A stretch of DNA of 57,876 nt from Ignavibacteria bacterium (lineage in GTDB: Bacteria; Bacteroidota; Ignavibacteria; Kapaibacteriales; UBA961): positions 1 through 57,876 of the forward strand of contig JADJXV010000019.1 of assembly GCA_016720145.1 (NCBI GenBank), written 5' to 3'. Below, piece by piece: positions 42,714 to 52,502 of the stretch (positions are counted from its first letter, which is position 1; each line of letters opens with the position of its first letter). A program made the translations under genes and the position numbers. A model generated the notes under the pieces. It searched no databases. It had not been told where the DNA came from and saw only the letters and a list, made by a program, of their open reading frames with translations.

Positions 42714-44876
42714 CTATTCACCATTCCATGTAAGATTAATTCCAAGACTGAAATTACGCGGTAAACCTGCCTCTAAAAATGCCGCTTTTGTGCCCGAATC
42801 ATCGGGATTAATCCATACTGAAGCTGCATATTTTTCACTCAAAAGGTTCAGACCTCGCGCGAATCCACGTATGGATAATCCTTCGGTAATTTCTTGTTCG
42901 TAGCTAATACCAGCATCGAGAACGGCATACGAATTCACCGGCAACAAATTCGCATCATCGGCAAAGTATCCTCCGACAGTACGCATTTCTGCATCGATAC
43001 TCAGATTTCTGAGGAAAGTCGGTTGATATTTTGCTCTAATCGTAGCAAACATATCGGGTAATCCGGCTGCTTTGTTGTTGGAATAATCTTTACTTGCAGC
43101 TCCTGTTGCGTTTCCTTGAATGATTGAGTCAATTTTGTATTCAAGATACTTATTATTTGTATAAGTAATTGCTGTAGAAAGAGTAAATCCATTTTCAAAA
43201 CGCAGATTACCTCCGAATTCTAATCCAATTCTCTGAGTTTTACCTGCCGAAAAATAAAATCGTCCACCGGAATACGGGATAATGTCATTTGTAATTTGAA
43301 TCATATACGCAGCCACGTCTATTGAAAGTGCTGCCGCACCCATTCCTAGAAAATCATCGATTTGCGGCATGGTTTTCCAGCCAATTTCATACGTTGTCGA
43401 ACGAATGGGTTCTAGTAATGGATTGATGACAAACGAAGCAAGCGAACTCGGCGGATCTGTTTCGTTCCCTGCCGGGACTTCAATTCCCCCACCAAGATTT
43501 GCATAAACACTCATATCATCTTTGAGACGATAGACCAAGCCGAGCTTTGGGGTTGTGTTTTGATAGGTTTTTTCGGCTACCAGATTTATTGGCTTCCCAT
43601 TATCAAACAGCGTTTGATTGTAATAGGTTATCTTATCGAAACGCGCACTGAAGATAGCGCTGAATTTATCACCAATGGATAATTCTTCCTGGACAAACAA
43701 CCCAAAATTATTCGCTCCTTCGCGCTTACTCGTTCGGAGTGAATCTCGTGCACCGCTCGTGAGGTAATAAAATTGAATTGCTCCATCCTGATATTGATTG
43801 TCGATACCGGCGATAAAATGCGAACCTAGATCATCGGAGATTCGACCAAAATTTTTGTAAATGACATTCCCGCCAACGTGATACCGCGTGAAGTCACGGA
43901 AGGTATTACGTTCGGATCGCTGTAAAAATTTAGGTTGAATAAATGCCATCGAAGATATCGTATGATTGTCTCCAACCGCATGGTCGAGCGTAACACCCAT
44001 ACTTCCTAATCTATTGAATCGACGTTCATCTCTCTCAACAAAATTTGCAGGAGAAATAGTTTGCGCTTGCTGAGCATTTGAGTCGAACTGCGCCTGAGTC
44101 AATGGTCCTGAAATTCTAAAGATATTGGATGCTGCTGCCATAAACACACCAAGCTTTGTTCGCAGATTGAGCTGAGAAACGATCCCGAGATTGAACTGTG
44201 TAATCGCGCTCGAGGAGTGGTCGCGCCAACCATCGAACGTCGTATTATTAAAAGATACATACATCTTACCGAGGTCGCTTTTTGTGCCGGCTTGCAGGGA
44301 ATTTTTCATCATTCCAAAACTCCCAAATTGAGTCTGCGCCGATAGAAATGGTTCGTTGGATACCGGTATCGAACTGATATTGACAATCCCTCCCGATGCA
44401 TTTCCCCATAAAGCGGATGCATTCGAACGCAATACTTCTATACTTGACGCGCCGGTAATGTCTATTAAATCAAATGCAGTACGTCCGTCGGGTTCTGTTT
44501 GTGGGATACCATCGACAAGTACACGTATCCCTCGAGATGTCCCCGCATTGGAGCGTTCACCCGCACCGCGCGCGCCGTAACCGCGGATCGTAATCCTCAC
44601 GTCGTGATTACCGGTACGCGCCTGTACAAGAGCGCCGGGAACCATGGACAATACTTCGTCCAAACCAAATCCACGTTTATTTTGCAGATCAAGTGGCGTT
44701 ACAATTGTCACAGCAAGTGGCACATCCAATGTTTTTTGTGCTTGTCTCGAGGCAGTCACTGTGATCGGCTGCGCTGCATAGACTGAGTCTTTTGCCTCTG
44801 ATTTTTTTTTCTTTTGAGCAAATAATCCGCTCCATGAAGCAAGATAAATCAAAAGATAAATTGATACTATTTTCAT
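42714..44876 (-). CDS. TonB-dependent outer membrane receptor
   Basis: 720 residues. Signal peptide 1-20 (GLFAQ), then a TonB box-like AQPITVTASR, a plug domain (about 45-170: PLAVTIVTPLDLQNKR, VLVDGIPQTEPDGRTAFDLIDI, IEVLRSNASALWGNASGGIVNI) and a 22-strand barrel (about 190-720). There is no N-terminal carboxypeptidase-like domain, so it is the siderophore/vitamin type rather than SusC. The plug resembles FecA/Fiu-like receptors for iron complexes; the ligand is not predictable. A small membrane protein gene is encoded 326 bases upstream on the same strand. Confidence 0.9.
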   Translation of the reverse strand: MKIVSIYLLIYLASWSGLFAQKKKKSEAKDSVYAAQPITVTASRQAQKTLDVPLAVTIVTPLDLQNKRGFGLDEVLSMVPGALVQARTGNHDVRITIRGYGARGAGERSNAGTSRGIRVLVDGIPQTEPDGRTAFDLIDITGASSIEVLRSNASALWGNASGGIVNISSIPVSNEPFLSAQTQFGSFGMMKNSLQAGTKSDLGKMYVSFNNTTFDGWRDHSSSAITQFNLGIVSQLNLRTKLGVFMAAASNIFRISGPLTQAQFDSNAQQAQTISPANFVERDERRFNRLGSMGVTLDHAVGDNHTISSMAFIQPKFLQRSERNTFRDFTRYHVGGNVIYKNFGRISDDLGSHFIAGIDNQYQDGAIQFYYLTSGARDSLRTSKREGANNFGLFVQEELSIGDKFSAIFSARFDKITYYNQTLFDNGKPINLVAEKTYQNTTPKLGLVYRLKDDMSVYANLGGGIEVPAGNETDPPSSLASFVINPLLEPIRSTTYEIGWKTMPQIDDFLGMGAAALSIDVAAYMIQITNDIIPYSGGRFYFSAGKTQRIGLEFGGNLRFENGFTLSTAITYTNNKYLEYKIDSIIQGNATGAASKDYSNNKAAGLPDMFATIRAKYQPTFLRNLSIDAEMRTVGGYFADDANLLPVNSYAVLDAGISYEQEITEGLSIRGFARGLNLLSEKYAASVWINPDDSGTKAAFLEAGLPRNFSLGINLTWNGE

Positions 44877-45202
44877 AATTAAATAATATTAAGTATTTGT
44901 TAAATAATGATCTAGGAATAAACACCCGCATGTGTTTTCATACAGGTTCAGCTCACAATTTCACCAATATCTCACACAGAATTTGTCTCAGAGAGAATTG
45001 TACTCTTAGAGATTTGTTCACTCAGTGAATTGTTCGCTTAGAGTAAGATGGTGTGAATATGACTACTATAAATGATTTCTCTTCTAATCCTTAAGTAGTA
45101 GGGCTACGTATCTGTACGAACGTACCGAACACGCACGACAAATCATACCGATGATACAATCAATAGTATTGTCATATACTTAAAGAAGAAACTATATAAT
45201 AT
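44877..45202. other. 326-base gap upstream of the TonB receptor gene
   Basis: Between 44980 and 45050 are imperfect copies of a GAGAATTGTNCTCTTAGAG-like unit (AGAGAATTGT, AGTGAATTGT, with TTAGAG ends). I see no clear Fur box or promoter. Confidence 0.35.
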
Positions 45203-45565
45203 TCATGTAGTAGGTGGGCGCAGGAGTTCGGTCGTAAAGCCAAGTTGTGGGGAAGGGGTGACTTCTCGGAATATCAACACCGAGACTTTTGCCGTGAAAA
45301 CTAACGTACTAATTTCGAGTATCTGCGGTAAATTATCTGCCGGTGAGATAATAGTGCGGGCATGTGACTGCATGGTACTATCGAGCAAGCGGTGAATATA
45401 GCTTGTACCATCGCCGCCGTTTTGCGCATCGTGAGGACAATAATAGAGGATAACATCATGTTTTTCATAGAAATACAGCATCCACACCACACTGATGCTC
45501 GATGAATAAATCATAAAGAGCGCCAGGAGAATGGAAATACCGACTTTCTGTAGCAATGCTATCAT
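45203..45565 (-). CDS. Small membrane-anchored protein of unknown function
   Basis: 120 residues with one N-terminal membrane helix (about 8-30). The following YFYEKHDVILYYCPHDAQ and SYIHRLLDS resemble in layout the small Bacteroidota proteins that sit near TonB receptors and carry a C-N-x-K...C-x-G-x-C-Y-L segment, but the second Cys pair is absent here (GGDGTSYI). The resemblance is by eye and weak. Same strand as the TonB receptor, so it could share its regulation. Confidence 0.45.
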   Translation of the reverse strand: MIALLQKVGISILLALFMIYSSSISVVWMLYFYEKHDVILYYCPHDAQNGGDGTSYIHRLLDSTMQSHARTIISPADNLPQILEISTLVFTAKVSVLIFREVTPSPQLGFTTELLRPPTT

Positions 45566-45637
45566 GAATTGATCAGTAACGGTCGTAAAGAATTACAATA
45601 GTATGGATGAATTGTACTTTAAAATAACTCTGTTTTA

Positions 45638-47331
45638 TTAGAAATCATCGAATCGAAGGGTGAGTGCTGCTGTATGTTTCATCACAGAATTCACATTTTC
45701 CATTCGATAATTGAGCTGAATATTAAAACCTCGGATAATTTCAACACCACCTGATAATTGCACCAACAACATATCTTCACGTTTGCCGGCAAGAAAAGGA
45801 GCATTTTCCGAATCTATATTATTTCGCTTGACTTGCAATACATTACTTCCTGCATTAAAAATCGTCGTGTCACGATTGTCACTTGTCTTACCCATGATAT
45901 TTTCACCGTGTCTGCGGTCGGCGATTGTCAGCGTAATTGGATATCGATTACCCCACCACCAGGAGAGATGAAGGGAAAGTTCGTCGCTGTTCGGCGAGAG
46001 GTACCCCATCATTTGCAATCCGTCGTTGGTGGTTGAATTCTGAACATTAAAGTGTGTATATGTATAGGATAGACCTTCGCATATTCTAGTGCTGCATCCA
46101 CACCAAATGGAGTAGAATACTGCGCACCGATATTGAGAGCAGCTTTATTACTCCAATAATCGGTACCAATCAAACTAAATACCAAATCATCGAGGAAATA
46201 ACTGCCTTTGATTTGTAAATTTTTGAATGGTCTGACAGATGCCCACGCACCGAGACCTGAATTGTCACGATCACGGAGGGAATGTTCGACTGATTTGAGA
46301 AAACTTAAGGGGTTCAGATACGCCACATCAGCGCCGCGATTACTATAAATCAAGCTCTCCCATATTCCAAATTCACCCCAAGAAGGCTTGAAAGTAAGCT
46401 GATGTATTGCTATATATTTAGGCGGTAATTGTACGAACGCTCCTACTTCTGCCCAAAAGCCAGTCGTCGGTACGGGCAGTCCATTACTATCTAATTGCAC
46501 ACCGAGTAAACTACCGTGAATGAACTTATATTCGACACTTTCAAATTTCGCTGCCAGCGTGATTGCATCCATCGGAGGCGACAAATTCGAGAGTAATGTA
46601 CGTTGGAAAAATCCAGCCCCTTGGAGTTGTGTTTGTCTTCCGATAGAAGCCACAAACCAATCCTTTTGAAACTGAAGGTGGGACTCCGTAAAGTCAAAAT
46701 CGCTCTCTAAAGTTGTAAATTTTATATTCTGCCGGATACGCGGATCTTCGAGTGCAAGCGCGCGTTCACCACTCAATACCGTCCCGTTCGTCACTTGTAT
46801 GTAATACCCAAAGCAATTACTCAGCGTACCAAATACGCGGAATCCACCTTGTGCCTTCGTCATATTTTTCATCGAACTGTCTCCCTTTTTCTGGAAGAGC
46901 ATATCGCCACCGCCAATCATATATGCCTGTACTGTATGTGCGGTATCTGCATAATGATAGAGCATTTTTTCATCATTGGAGAATAGGCGTTCAGAAAACA
47001 ATTGGGAGCTGTCTGTCTTGCTGTATATCATCACAGCATTGGTGCGTTTGAGTATCTCGAATTCCCGTTCAAACCGTTCTAATGTAGAGAGTTCTGAAGT
47101 TTGCAAGTCTGCTTGCTGAGAACGAATCTGGCGTAACGCATTCACAATTTCCGAGCGCTGTAAAGGTAATGAAGAGAGTGAAAAATGGTGAAGGAAGCCA
47201 CGAGTTTCTGCATGAAGCAGGTACTGATAGACAGGATGTGCGACCTGTACATTTTCAACTTGCGCATCCGCAGGGCAAATATTTAGCCAAAGCATTGCAA
47301 TAGCAACAGTTATGATGAAGAATTTTATCAT
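45638..47331 (-). pseudogene. Capsule assembly Wzi-like outer membrane protein, one frameshift
   Basis: 47331-46065 encodes a signal peptide (NICPADAQ) and a beta-barrel-rich sequence with ALRQIRSQQADLQTSE and GRQTQLQGAGFFQRTLLSNLSPPMDA, typical of the Wzi capsule-assembly family. After AKVYP the frame runs out at 46009, but one added base near 46062 continues as YTYTHFNVQNSTTNDGLQM and then MGYLSPNSDELSLHLSWWWGNR to 45638, the expected C-terminal barrel. The intact protein would have about 560 residues and help organise capsular polysaccharide at the surface. Start codon overlaps the SLBB gene's stop by one base (TAATG). Confidence 0.75.
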
Positions 47332-49050
47332 TATTTAGAAATGCTATATATAAATCCGGCTACTCCGACGAGTGCGCCAATTGCCGTCACGAGGAGTGTG
47401 TAGTTTTGAATTTCGTATCCAATCGGCTTTACCGTCGGTGGCGGAGCATAAATTTCATCACCTGACTCAATAAATATATTATCACCGCCAATACTCCATA
47501 CTTTTGTGCGACCTTTGATAATCCGAGCGAGTGATTTGTCTGCGCCGGTAGCGAATCCTCCTGCTTGCTCGATGTACCATTCCATTGTTTTTCCCGGTGT
47601 GTATGCCATGTAACCGGGTTTATTAACTTGACCATAGACAAATACTCGTTGAGGATTATTTGGCACGACGATCACATCTCCATCCTGCATTAGTACATTA
47701 TCTACCTCTGATTTTCGGTTAAATGCTGCCGCCATATCGCAGGATACAAGTGGTCTGCGGTCCTTTGTATGATGAATAAATCGTGCTGTGTCTTCCGGAA
47801 CTAAGTCAGTGTACTGCAGTGCTCGTTCGGAGACGTTGTCTTCTTCAATAGAATTCTTAACATATTCACGGCGAAGTATATATGCTAGAGGTAGATACGC
47901 ATCATCTGTAAAACCTCCGGCCTGATCAATGACTTCTCGTAAGCGAGTAGAATTATGCTCGATACTATAAGCACCGGGCGATTTTACATTACCGGTCACT
48001 TCTATAATTCCCTGTTTTATTTGAACATTGTATGCATCACGTTCGGCGATGATTGCACTTCCGGGCTGTAACTCAAAATCCGGTTCCAAAAGCTGTAATT
48101 TATCATCTGTTTTGAGCTGCCTTTTGACTCCGTTTTGGATCAAATACACTCCGTTTGGACGTGCATTGTCCGCGAATCCATAACCTGATTTTAAAAAGAA
48201 AAGACGCTTTATCGCCTCTCTTAAACGCCAAGATTCGCGAGGATTGAACTGCTCCTGAAATTGAAATTGTTGAAGTTGAACTGAGTTCATAAGGAACAAA
48301 TATCTCATCACTTTCTCTCAGTAACGGGTCGAGAGCGGTATTTCCGGTGGCCATTGCTTTTTCGATATCCGCTGTTTCAGAAGTACCATCTGCATGACGA
48401 ACGACTACATTACGTGCTGCGAATGAGGACATTCCGATTGATTTTGAGAGAAGTCTATCAGATTCGGAGGGCGAATTTTTTGGTGTGTTTTGTCCTGCAG
48501 TAGGTGCAGAATTTGTTGATATTCTTTGACTTGCGAGTTTAATTGCTGTCGAGACTTTCATAGTTGCCGGCAGCGAATATGTACCGGGCATCAATACATT
48601 CCCTTTGATGGTCACATAGCATATCCGTGGCTTTCGGAGAGTGACAGACGCAGTAGCATTAGGATTCCGTTTTTGGATAATTTGTAGAATTGTATCCTTG
48701 GCTTGTGCGAGGGTCTTGCCGACAAGCGATACTTCTCCGAGACGCGGAAGGAGTATCGAATTCTCCGGTGTGACGACGAGGAGCTGTTCGATAGCTGTGC
48801 CTGAGAGTAGTTGCAGAGCGAGTATATCGCCCGGACCAATATGATACTGTTTTGGATTGATCACATTATCTACTGCAATTGCTTCACTTTTCAATAGATC
48901 CGCATTTCCCATGGATGCTGCAGATTGCATCATTTTTTCAATATCTGCTGCGCCTGATGTAGGAGCTGCCCCCGTTTGCTGAGCAGTAGCCAATCCGGGA
49001 AAAACCATCATAACCATTAAGTATGCAATGGTATTGAGAAATATTTTCAT
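47331..49050 (-). pseudogene. SLBB-domain polysaccharide export protein (Wza-like), one frameshift
   Basis: From the ATG at 49050 (overlapping the wecB stop as TAATG) the frame encodes a signal peptide (LATAQQ), a polysaccharide-export domain (YHIGPGDILALQLL) and SLBB modules (VTIKGNVLMPGTYSLP, ISISGAVQSSRI). At an AAAA run near 48200 it shifts; dropping one A continues as SGYGFADNARPNGVYL with two more SLBB modules (VTGNVKSPGAYSIE, VYGQVNKPGYMAYTPG) and a C-terminal membrane helix ending at 47331. The restored protein, about 570 residues, would be the outer-membrane or periplasmic export channel of the polysaccharide system. Confidence 0.75.
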
Positions 49051-50153
49051 TATAACCCTAAACATTGTTTTACAATAATAAGTGCTATACGCTCAGCGGC
49101 TTTTCCGTCCCAGAGTGGTGGGACTTGACCGGTTTTTGAAGGAGAATTGAGTGTCATTGTAAGGGCTCGGCGGATACCTTCCGTCGTTGGTTCGACGAGC
49201 GTATTAGTGCCGATTTCACAGGTAATCGGACGCTCGGTCGTGGTGCGAATCGTCAGACACGGCACGCCAAGTGCGGTCGTTTCTTCCTGAATTCCACCTG
49301 AATCAGTGAGCACGAAGTCGCTGTTTTTCATGAGGGCTAAGAATGCAATATACCCTTGCGGGTCGATTAACTTGAGATTTGGATTACTATCTATAATTCC
49401 ACTTAACCCATGAGAAGCAATATTCTTACGCGTGCGTGGGTGCACAGGGAAGACGACCGTGCGGTCTTTGGAAAGTTCGGCGAGAATTTCGAGCAATTCG
49501 CCTAATTGCTTGGGTTCATCCACATTGCTCGGGCGGTGCATCGTTACGAGTACATACTGCTTAGATGTGAGACCAACACGTTCTAAAATATCAGACTTGT
49601 CAGCATTCGGGAGCGCGTAGTGGAGTGAGTCGATCATGGTATTTCCGACAAAGAAAACCCGATCATCCGGATGTCCGTCATGCTTGAGATTGTCCAATCC
49701 GCTTTGCTCAGTGACGAACCAATAATCACAGATAGAATCAGTCGCAATACGGTTAATTTCCTCAGGCATAGCGCGGTCACCGCTGCGGAGCCCGGCCTCG
49801 ACATGCGCAGTCGGAATACCCATTTTAACAGCCGTCAGTGTACAGGCAATAGTGGAATTGACATCACCGACGACGATGACAAAGTCGGGCCTCAGCTCAT
49901 GCATTGCTTTTTCAAATTCCACCATCACCTTCGCGGTTTGCTCGGCATGGCTTCCGGAGCCAACACCCATAAAATAAGAAGGTTGCGGCATGTCAAGATC
50001 CTGAAAAAACGCATCACTCATCGCCGCATCATAATGCTGACCGGTATGTAGTATCAAATGCTCGACTTCAGGATACGCCGAAAAAGCACGGTGAATGGGA
50101 GCGACTTTCATGAAATTGGGGCGGGCGCCGACGACGGATAGTATTTTTTTCAT
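49050..50153 (-). CDS. wecB: UDP-N-acetylglucosamine 2-epimerase (non-hydrolysing)
   Basis: 367 residues. Interconverts UDP-GlcNAc and UDP-ManNAc in the cytoplasm, supplying ManNAc-type sugars for surface polysaccharide. GT-B-like fold; signature stretches VVGARPNFMKVAPIHRAF, HTGQHYDAAMSDAFF, HVEAGLRSGDRAMPEEINR, VTMHRPSNVD and LTDSGGIQEETTALGVPCLTIR are all present. The start overlaps the stop of the Rpn-like gene as ATGA, and its stop overlaps the SLBB gene start, indicating tight translational coupling within the operon. Confidence 0.95.
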   Translation of the reverse strand: MKKILSVVGARPNFMKVAPIHRAFSAYPEVEHLILHTGQHYDAAMSDAFFQDLDMPQPSYFMGVGSGSHAEQTAKVMVEFEKAMHELRPDFVIVVGDVNSTIACTLTAVKMGIPTAHVEAGLRSGDRAMPEEINRIATDSICDYWFVTEQSGLDNLKHDGHPDDRVFFVGNTMIDSLHYALPNADKSDILERVGLTSKQYVLVTMHRPSNVDEPKQLGELLEILAELSKDRTVVFPVHPRTRKNIASHGLSGIIDSNPNLKLIDPQGYIAFLALMKNSDFVLTDSGGIQEETTALGVPCLTIRTTTERPITCEIGTNTLVEPTTEGIRRALTMTLNSPSKTGQVPPLWDGKAAERIALIIVKQCLGL

Positions 50154-50996
50154 TCGTTATTTGATTGATGTGCTATATGGTTTATTTCAGCAGCTGTGAG
50201 ACCTGTTACTTGTATAATTACTTCTACGGACATTCCCGAGCGAAGGGCGTTGGAGACGATTTCTTTTTCTCGTACTAATTTTCCTTCTTGAAACGACGTA
50301 TCAATAACATTCTCTAAGTCTCTGTAATATTTCAGGCTTGCTTCGTACTGTTCGCGTTCGACTTTTGTGAACTTTGCTATTTCTGCCACTTTGAATACCT
50401 CTTCGAATACACGTTCTTGTAATTTTAGCGGACGAGATCAAATTCCAGAAAGCTTCACAAAGCCATTTATCAAAACTTGTCGATAATTCTGCCTCCGATT
50501 TATTGAATTTTGGCATCTCCAAATATATAAAGGTCAGCTTGTCGTAAAATACACGGCAATGCTGGTCTTTAAGCTTTACAATATGCCGTACATCATTGTC
50601 ACTGGAGTCTTCATCAAATATAAAATCTAATATTCCAACTAAATAAACTGCAGTTAATTGAAAATTCCACGTGCCTTTCTGTGCTTGTTCTTGGATGGGA
50701 AACGTTGAGTAGAATATACTGCGATCTTTGAAGAAGTTTTGCTTCGCTTTCTGCATTTCGACGATGAATTTATCCCCATTCTCACTCGTGCAGTAGAGGT
50801 CAAATATTGCCTTCCGGTCTTGCTCGGATGCTGAAAAAAGCTCGTTCTTGTTGTATGTTAAATCCTTGATTTGATGGTACTCAGGTAGAATTTGATTCAA
50901 AAAATCAATGAGCAAGCCCTTGTTTGGTTCTGACCCAAACAGCTTCTTAAACCCAAAATCCGTAAACGGATTGATGTATTTTTCTTTCAAGTACAT
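50150..50996 (-). pseudogene. Rpn-family PD-(D/E)XK nuclease/transposase-like protein, one frameshift
   Basis: The N-terminal 185 residues (INPFTDFGFKKLFG, LLIDFLNQIL, DRKAIFDLYCTSENGDKFIVEMQ with D and E-x-Q of the nuclease core, KLTFIYLEMPKF) are typical of the Rpn/PD-(D/E)XK transposase group. After WNLI, near 50436, removing one base continues as RPLKLQERVFEEVFKVAEIAKFTKVERE through SLKYYRDLENVIDT to the stop at 50150. These proteins are abundant, often multicopy, and linked to RecA-independent recombination in E. coli. Its ATGA overlap with wecB is unusual for a mobile gene. Confidence 0.78.
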
Positions 50997-51018
50997 AAGT
51001 TATATCTATTACTATTCC

Positions 51019-51070
51019 TCCGACTTGGACGGCAATGGGTGCCCGCAGCTAAGGGTTGGAAGTTGAGCCG
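51019..51070. repeat. Dispersed repeat P6, inverted copy
   Basis: Reverse complement aligns with 26236-26290: shared CCAA, CTGCGG-CACCC and TTGCCGTCCAAG. Lies in the 91-base gap between the Rpn-like gene and the dehydrogenase gene. Confidence 0.6.
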
Positions 51071-51087
51071 CCCGAACCCAAAATCTC

Positions 51088-52440
51088 TTACTTCCCATCT
51101 CCCAAAAGCACGACATGCGACTTGTCGCCGCCGACATTTTTGCATGCATTACGTGTATCGATGACGACTCGGCTATTGCGGACAATCATCTCGTAGTCGA
51201 AGTCTGTATGGTCGGTTGTAATGACAATGATATCATGCTGTTGGAGTACTTCAGCTGTAAGAGATTTTTCAGAATTGACAACCGTACCAAGGATATTGGT
51301 TGAGGGAATATAGCTATCATAATACGATACATTTTTGATACCGTCCTGAAAGAGTAATTCGGCGACCTTGAGAGCTGGAGAGTGTCGCAAATCATCTACA
51401 TCTCGCTTGAAGGCTATGCCGAGGAGCAGTACTTTTGCATTATCCATGGTAATTGGTTGGCGAGCGATTTCTCGGACGATCATCGAGCGCACGTAGAAGG
51501 GCATCGATTCGTTCACTTCAGCGGCGAGAGTGATGAAATTTGTCTCAAAGTCGAATTCTCGACCCATCCATGATAAATAATACGGGTCGATTAAAATACA
51601 ATGACCTCCGATACCGGGTCCGGGATAAAACGGCATGAATCCGAACGGCTTCGTCGCTGCTGCATCGACTACTTCCCAGATATTTACGCCGATACGGTCG
51701 CATAATTGGGCGAGTTCATTAACGAGGGCGATATTGACACTGCGGAAGATATTTTCGAGGAGTTTTTCCATTTCAGCTACGTCGGGCGAGCTTGCGGGGA
51801 TGATTTTTTCGATAATCACTTGATTGACTGCGCAGGCGAGCGTCGTGCAATCAGCCGTCACACCACCAACGACAATCGGCGTGTTGCCGGTGTGCCAATG
51901 TTTATTGCCGGGATCGATACGTTCGGGCGAGAAGGCGAGATAATAATCGCGTCCGGCTTTCATGCCACCGCGTTCTAAAATCGGCTGTACATACTTGGTC
52001 GTCGTGCCGGGAAAGGTCGTGCTTTTAAGGATGATAATCTGTCCTGCACGGAGCGATTTGGCGACTTCTTCGGTAGAGTGAACGATGTGGGAAATATCGG
52101 GGTCTTTGTTTGGGGTAAACGGCGTGGGCACGCAAATAAAAATTGCATCGCACTCACCGCAGCGGGAGAAATCGGTCGTCGCGGCTAGCGTGCCGTTCTC
52201 TATCACCGTACGTACATTATCATTAGAAATATCCTGAATATAATTTTCCCCACGCACGAGCGAGGAGATTTTGCGATTGTCGATGTCAATTCCGAGTGTT
52301 TTGATGCCTTTCATGGCAAATTCCACGGCAAGCGGAAGACCGACATAACCCAAACCCACGACACCAACTGTGAACGAATGGCTTTGAATGGAAGTTAGTA
52401 ATTGACTGACCGTTGAATTGATTGAAGTTGTGTGAGTCAT
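51088..52440 (-). CDS. Nucleotide-sugar dehydrogenase (WbpA/WecC-like)
   Basis: 450 residues. A UDP-sugar 6-dehydrogenase that oxidises C6 to a carboxylate in two NAD steps. NAD-binding GVVGLGYVGLPLAVEFA (about 27-43), STTFPGTT, SPERIDPGN, a dimer helix with AEMEKLLENIFRSVNIALVNE, the catalytic Cys281 in GGHCILIDPYYLSW, and the C-terminal GIAFKRDVDDLRHSPALKV. The SPERIDPGN form resembles WbpA-type UDP-GlcNAc dehydrogenases; with wecB in the same operon, UDP-ManNAc is an alternative substrate. The choice cannot be made by eye. Confidence 0.9.
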   Translation of the reverse strand: MTHTTSINSTVSQLLTSIQSHSFTVGVVGLGYVGLPLAVEFAMKGIKTLGIDIDNRKISSLVRGENYIQDISNDNVRTVIENGTLAATTDFSRCGECDAIFICVPTPFTPNKDPDISHIVHSTEEVAKSLRAGQIIILKSTTFPGTTTKYVQPILERGGMKAGRDYYLAFSPERIDPGNKHWHTGNTPIVVGGVTADCTTLACAVNQVIIEKIIPASSPDVAEMEKLLENIFRSVNIALVNELAQLCDRIGVNIWEVVDAAATKPFGFMPFYPGPGIGGHCILIDPYYLSWMGREFDFETNFITLAAEVNESMPFYVRSMIVREIARQPITMDNAKVLLLGIAFKRDVDDLRHSPALKVAELLFQDGIKNVSYYDSYIPSTNILGTVVNSEKSLTAEVLQQHDIIVITTDHTDFDYEMIVRNSRVVIDTRNACKNVGGDKSHVVLLGDGK

Positions 52441-52502
52441 ACGAGTTCGTTGATAGTATGAAATGAATAGTTTGTTTTGTTTGTTTGTGTTTGTTCCAGT
52501 AT

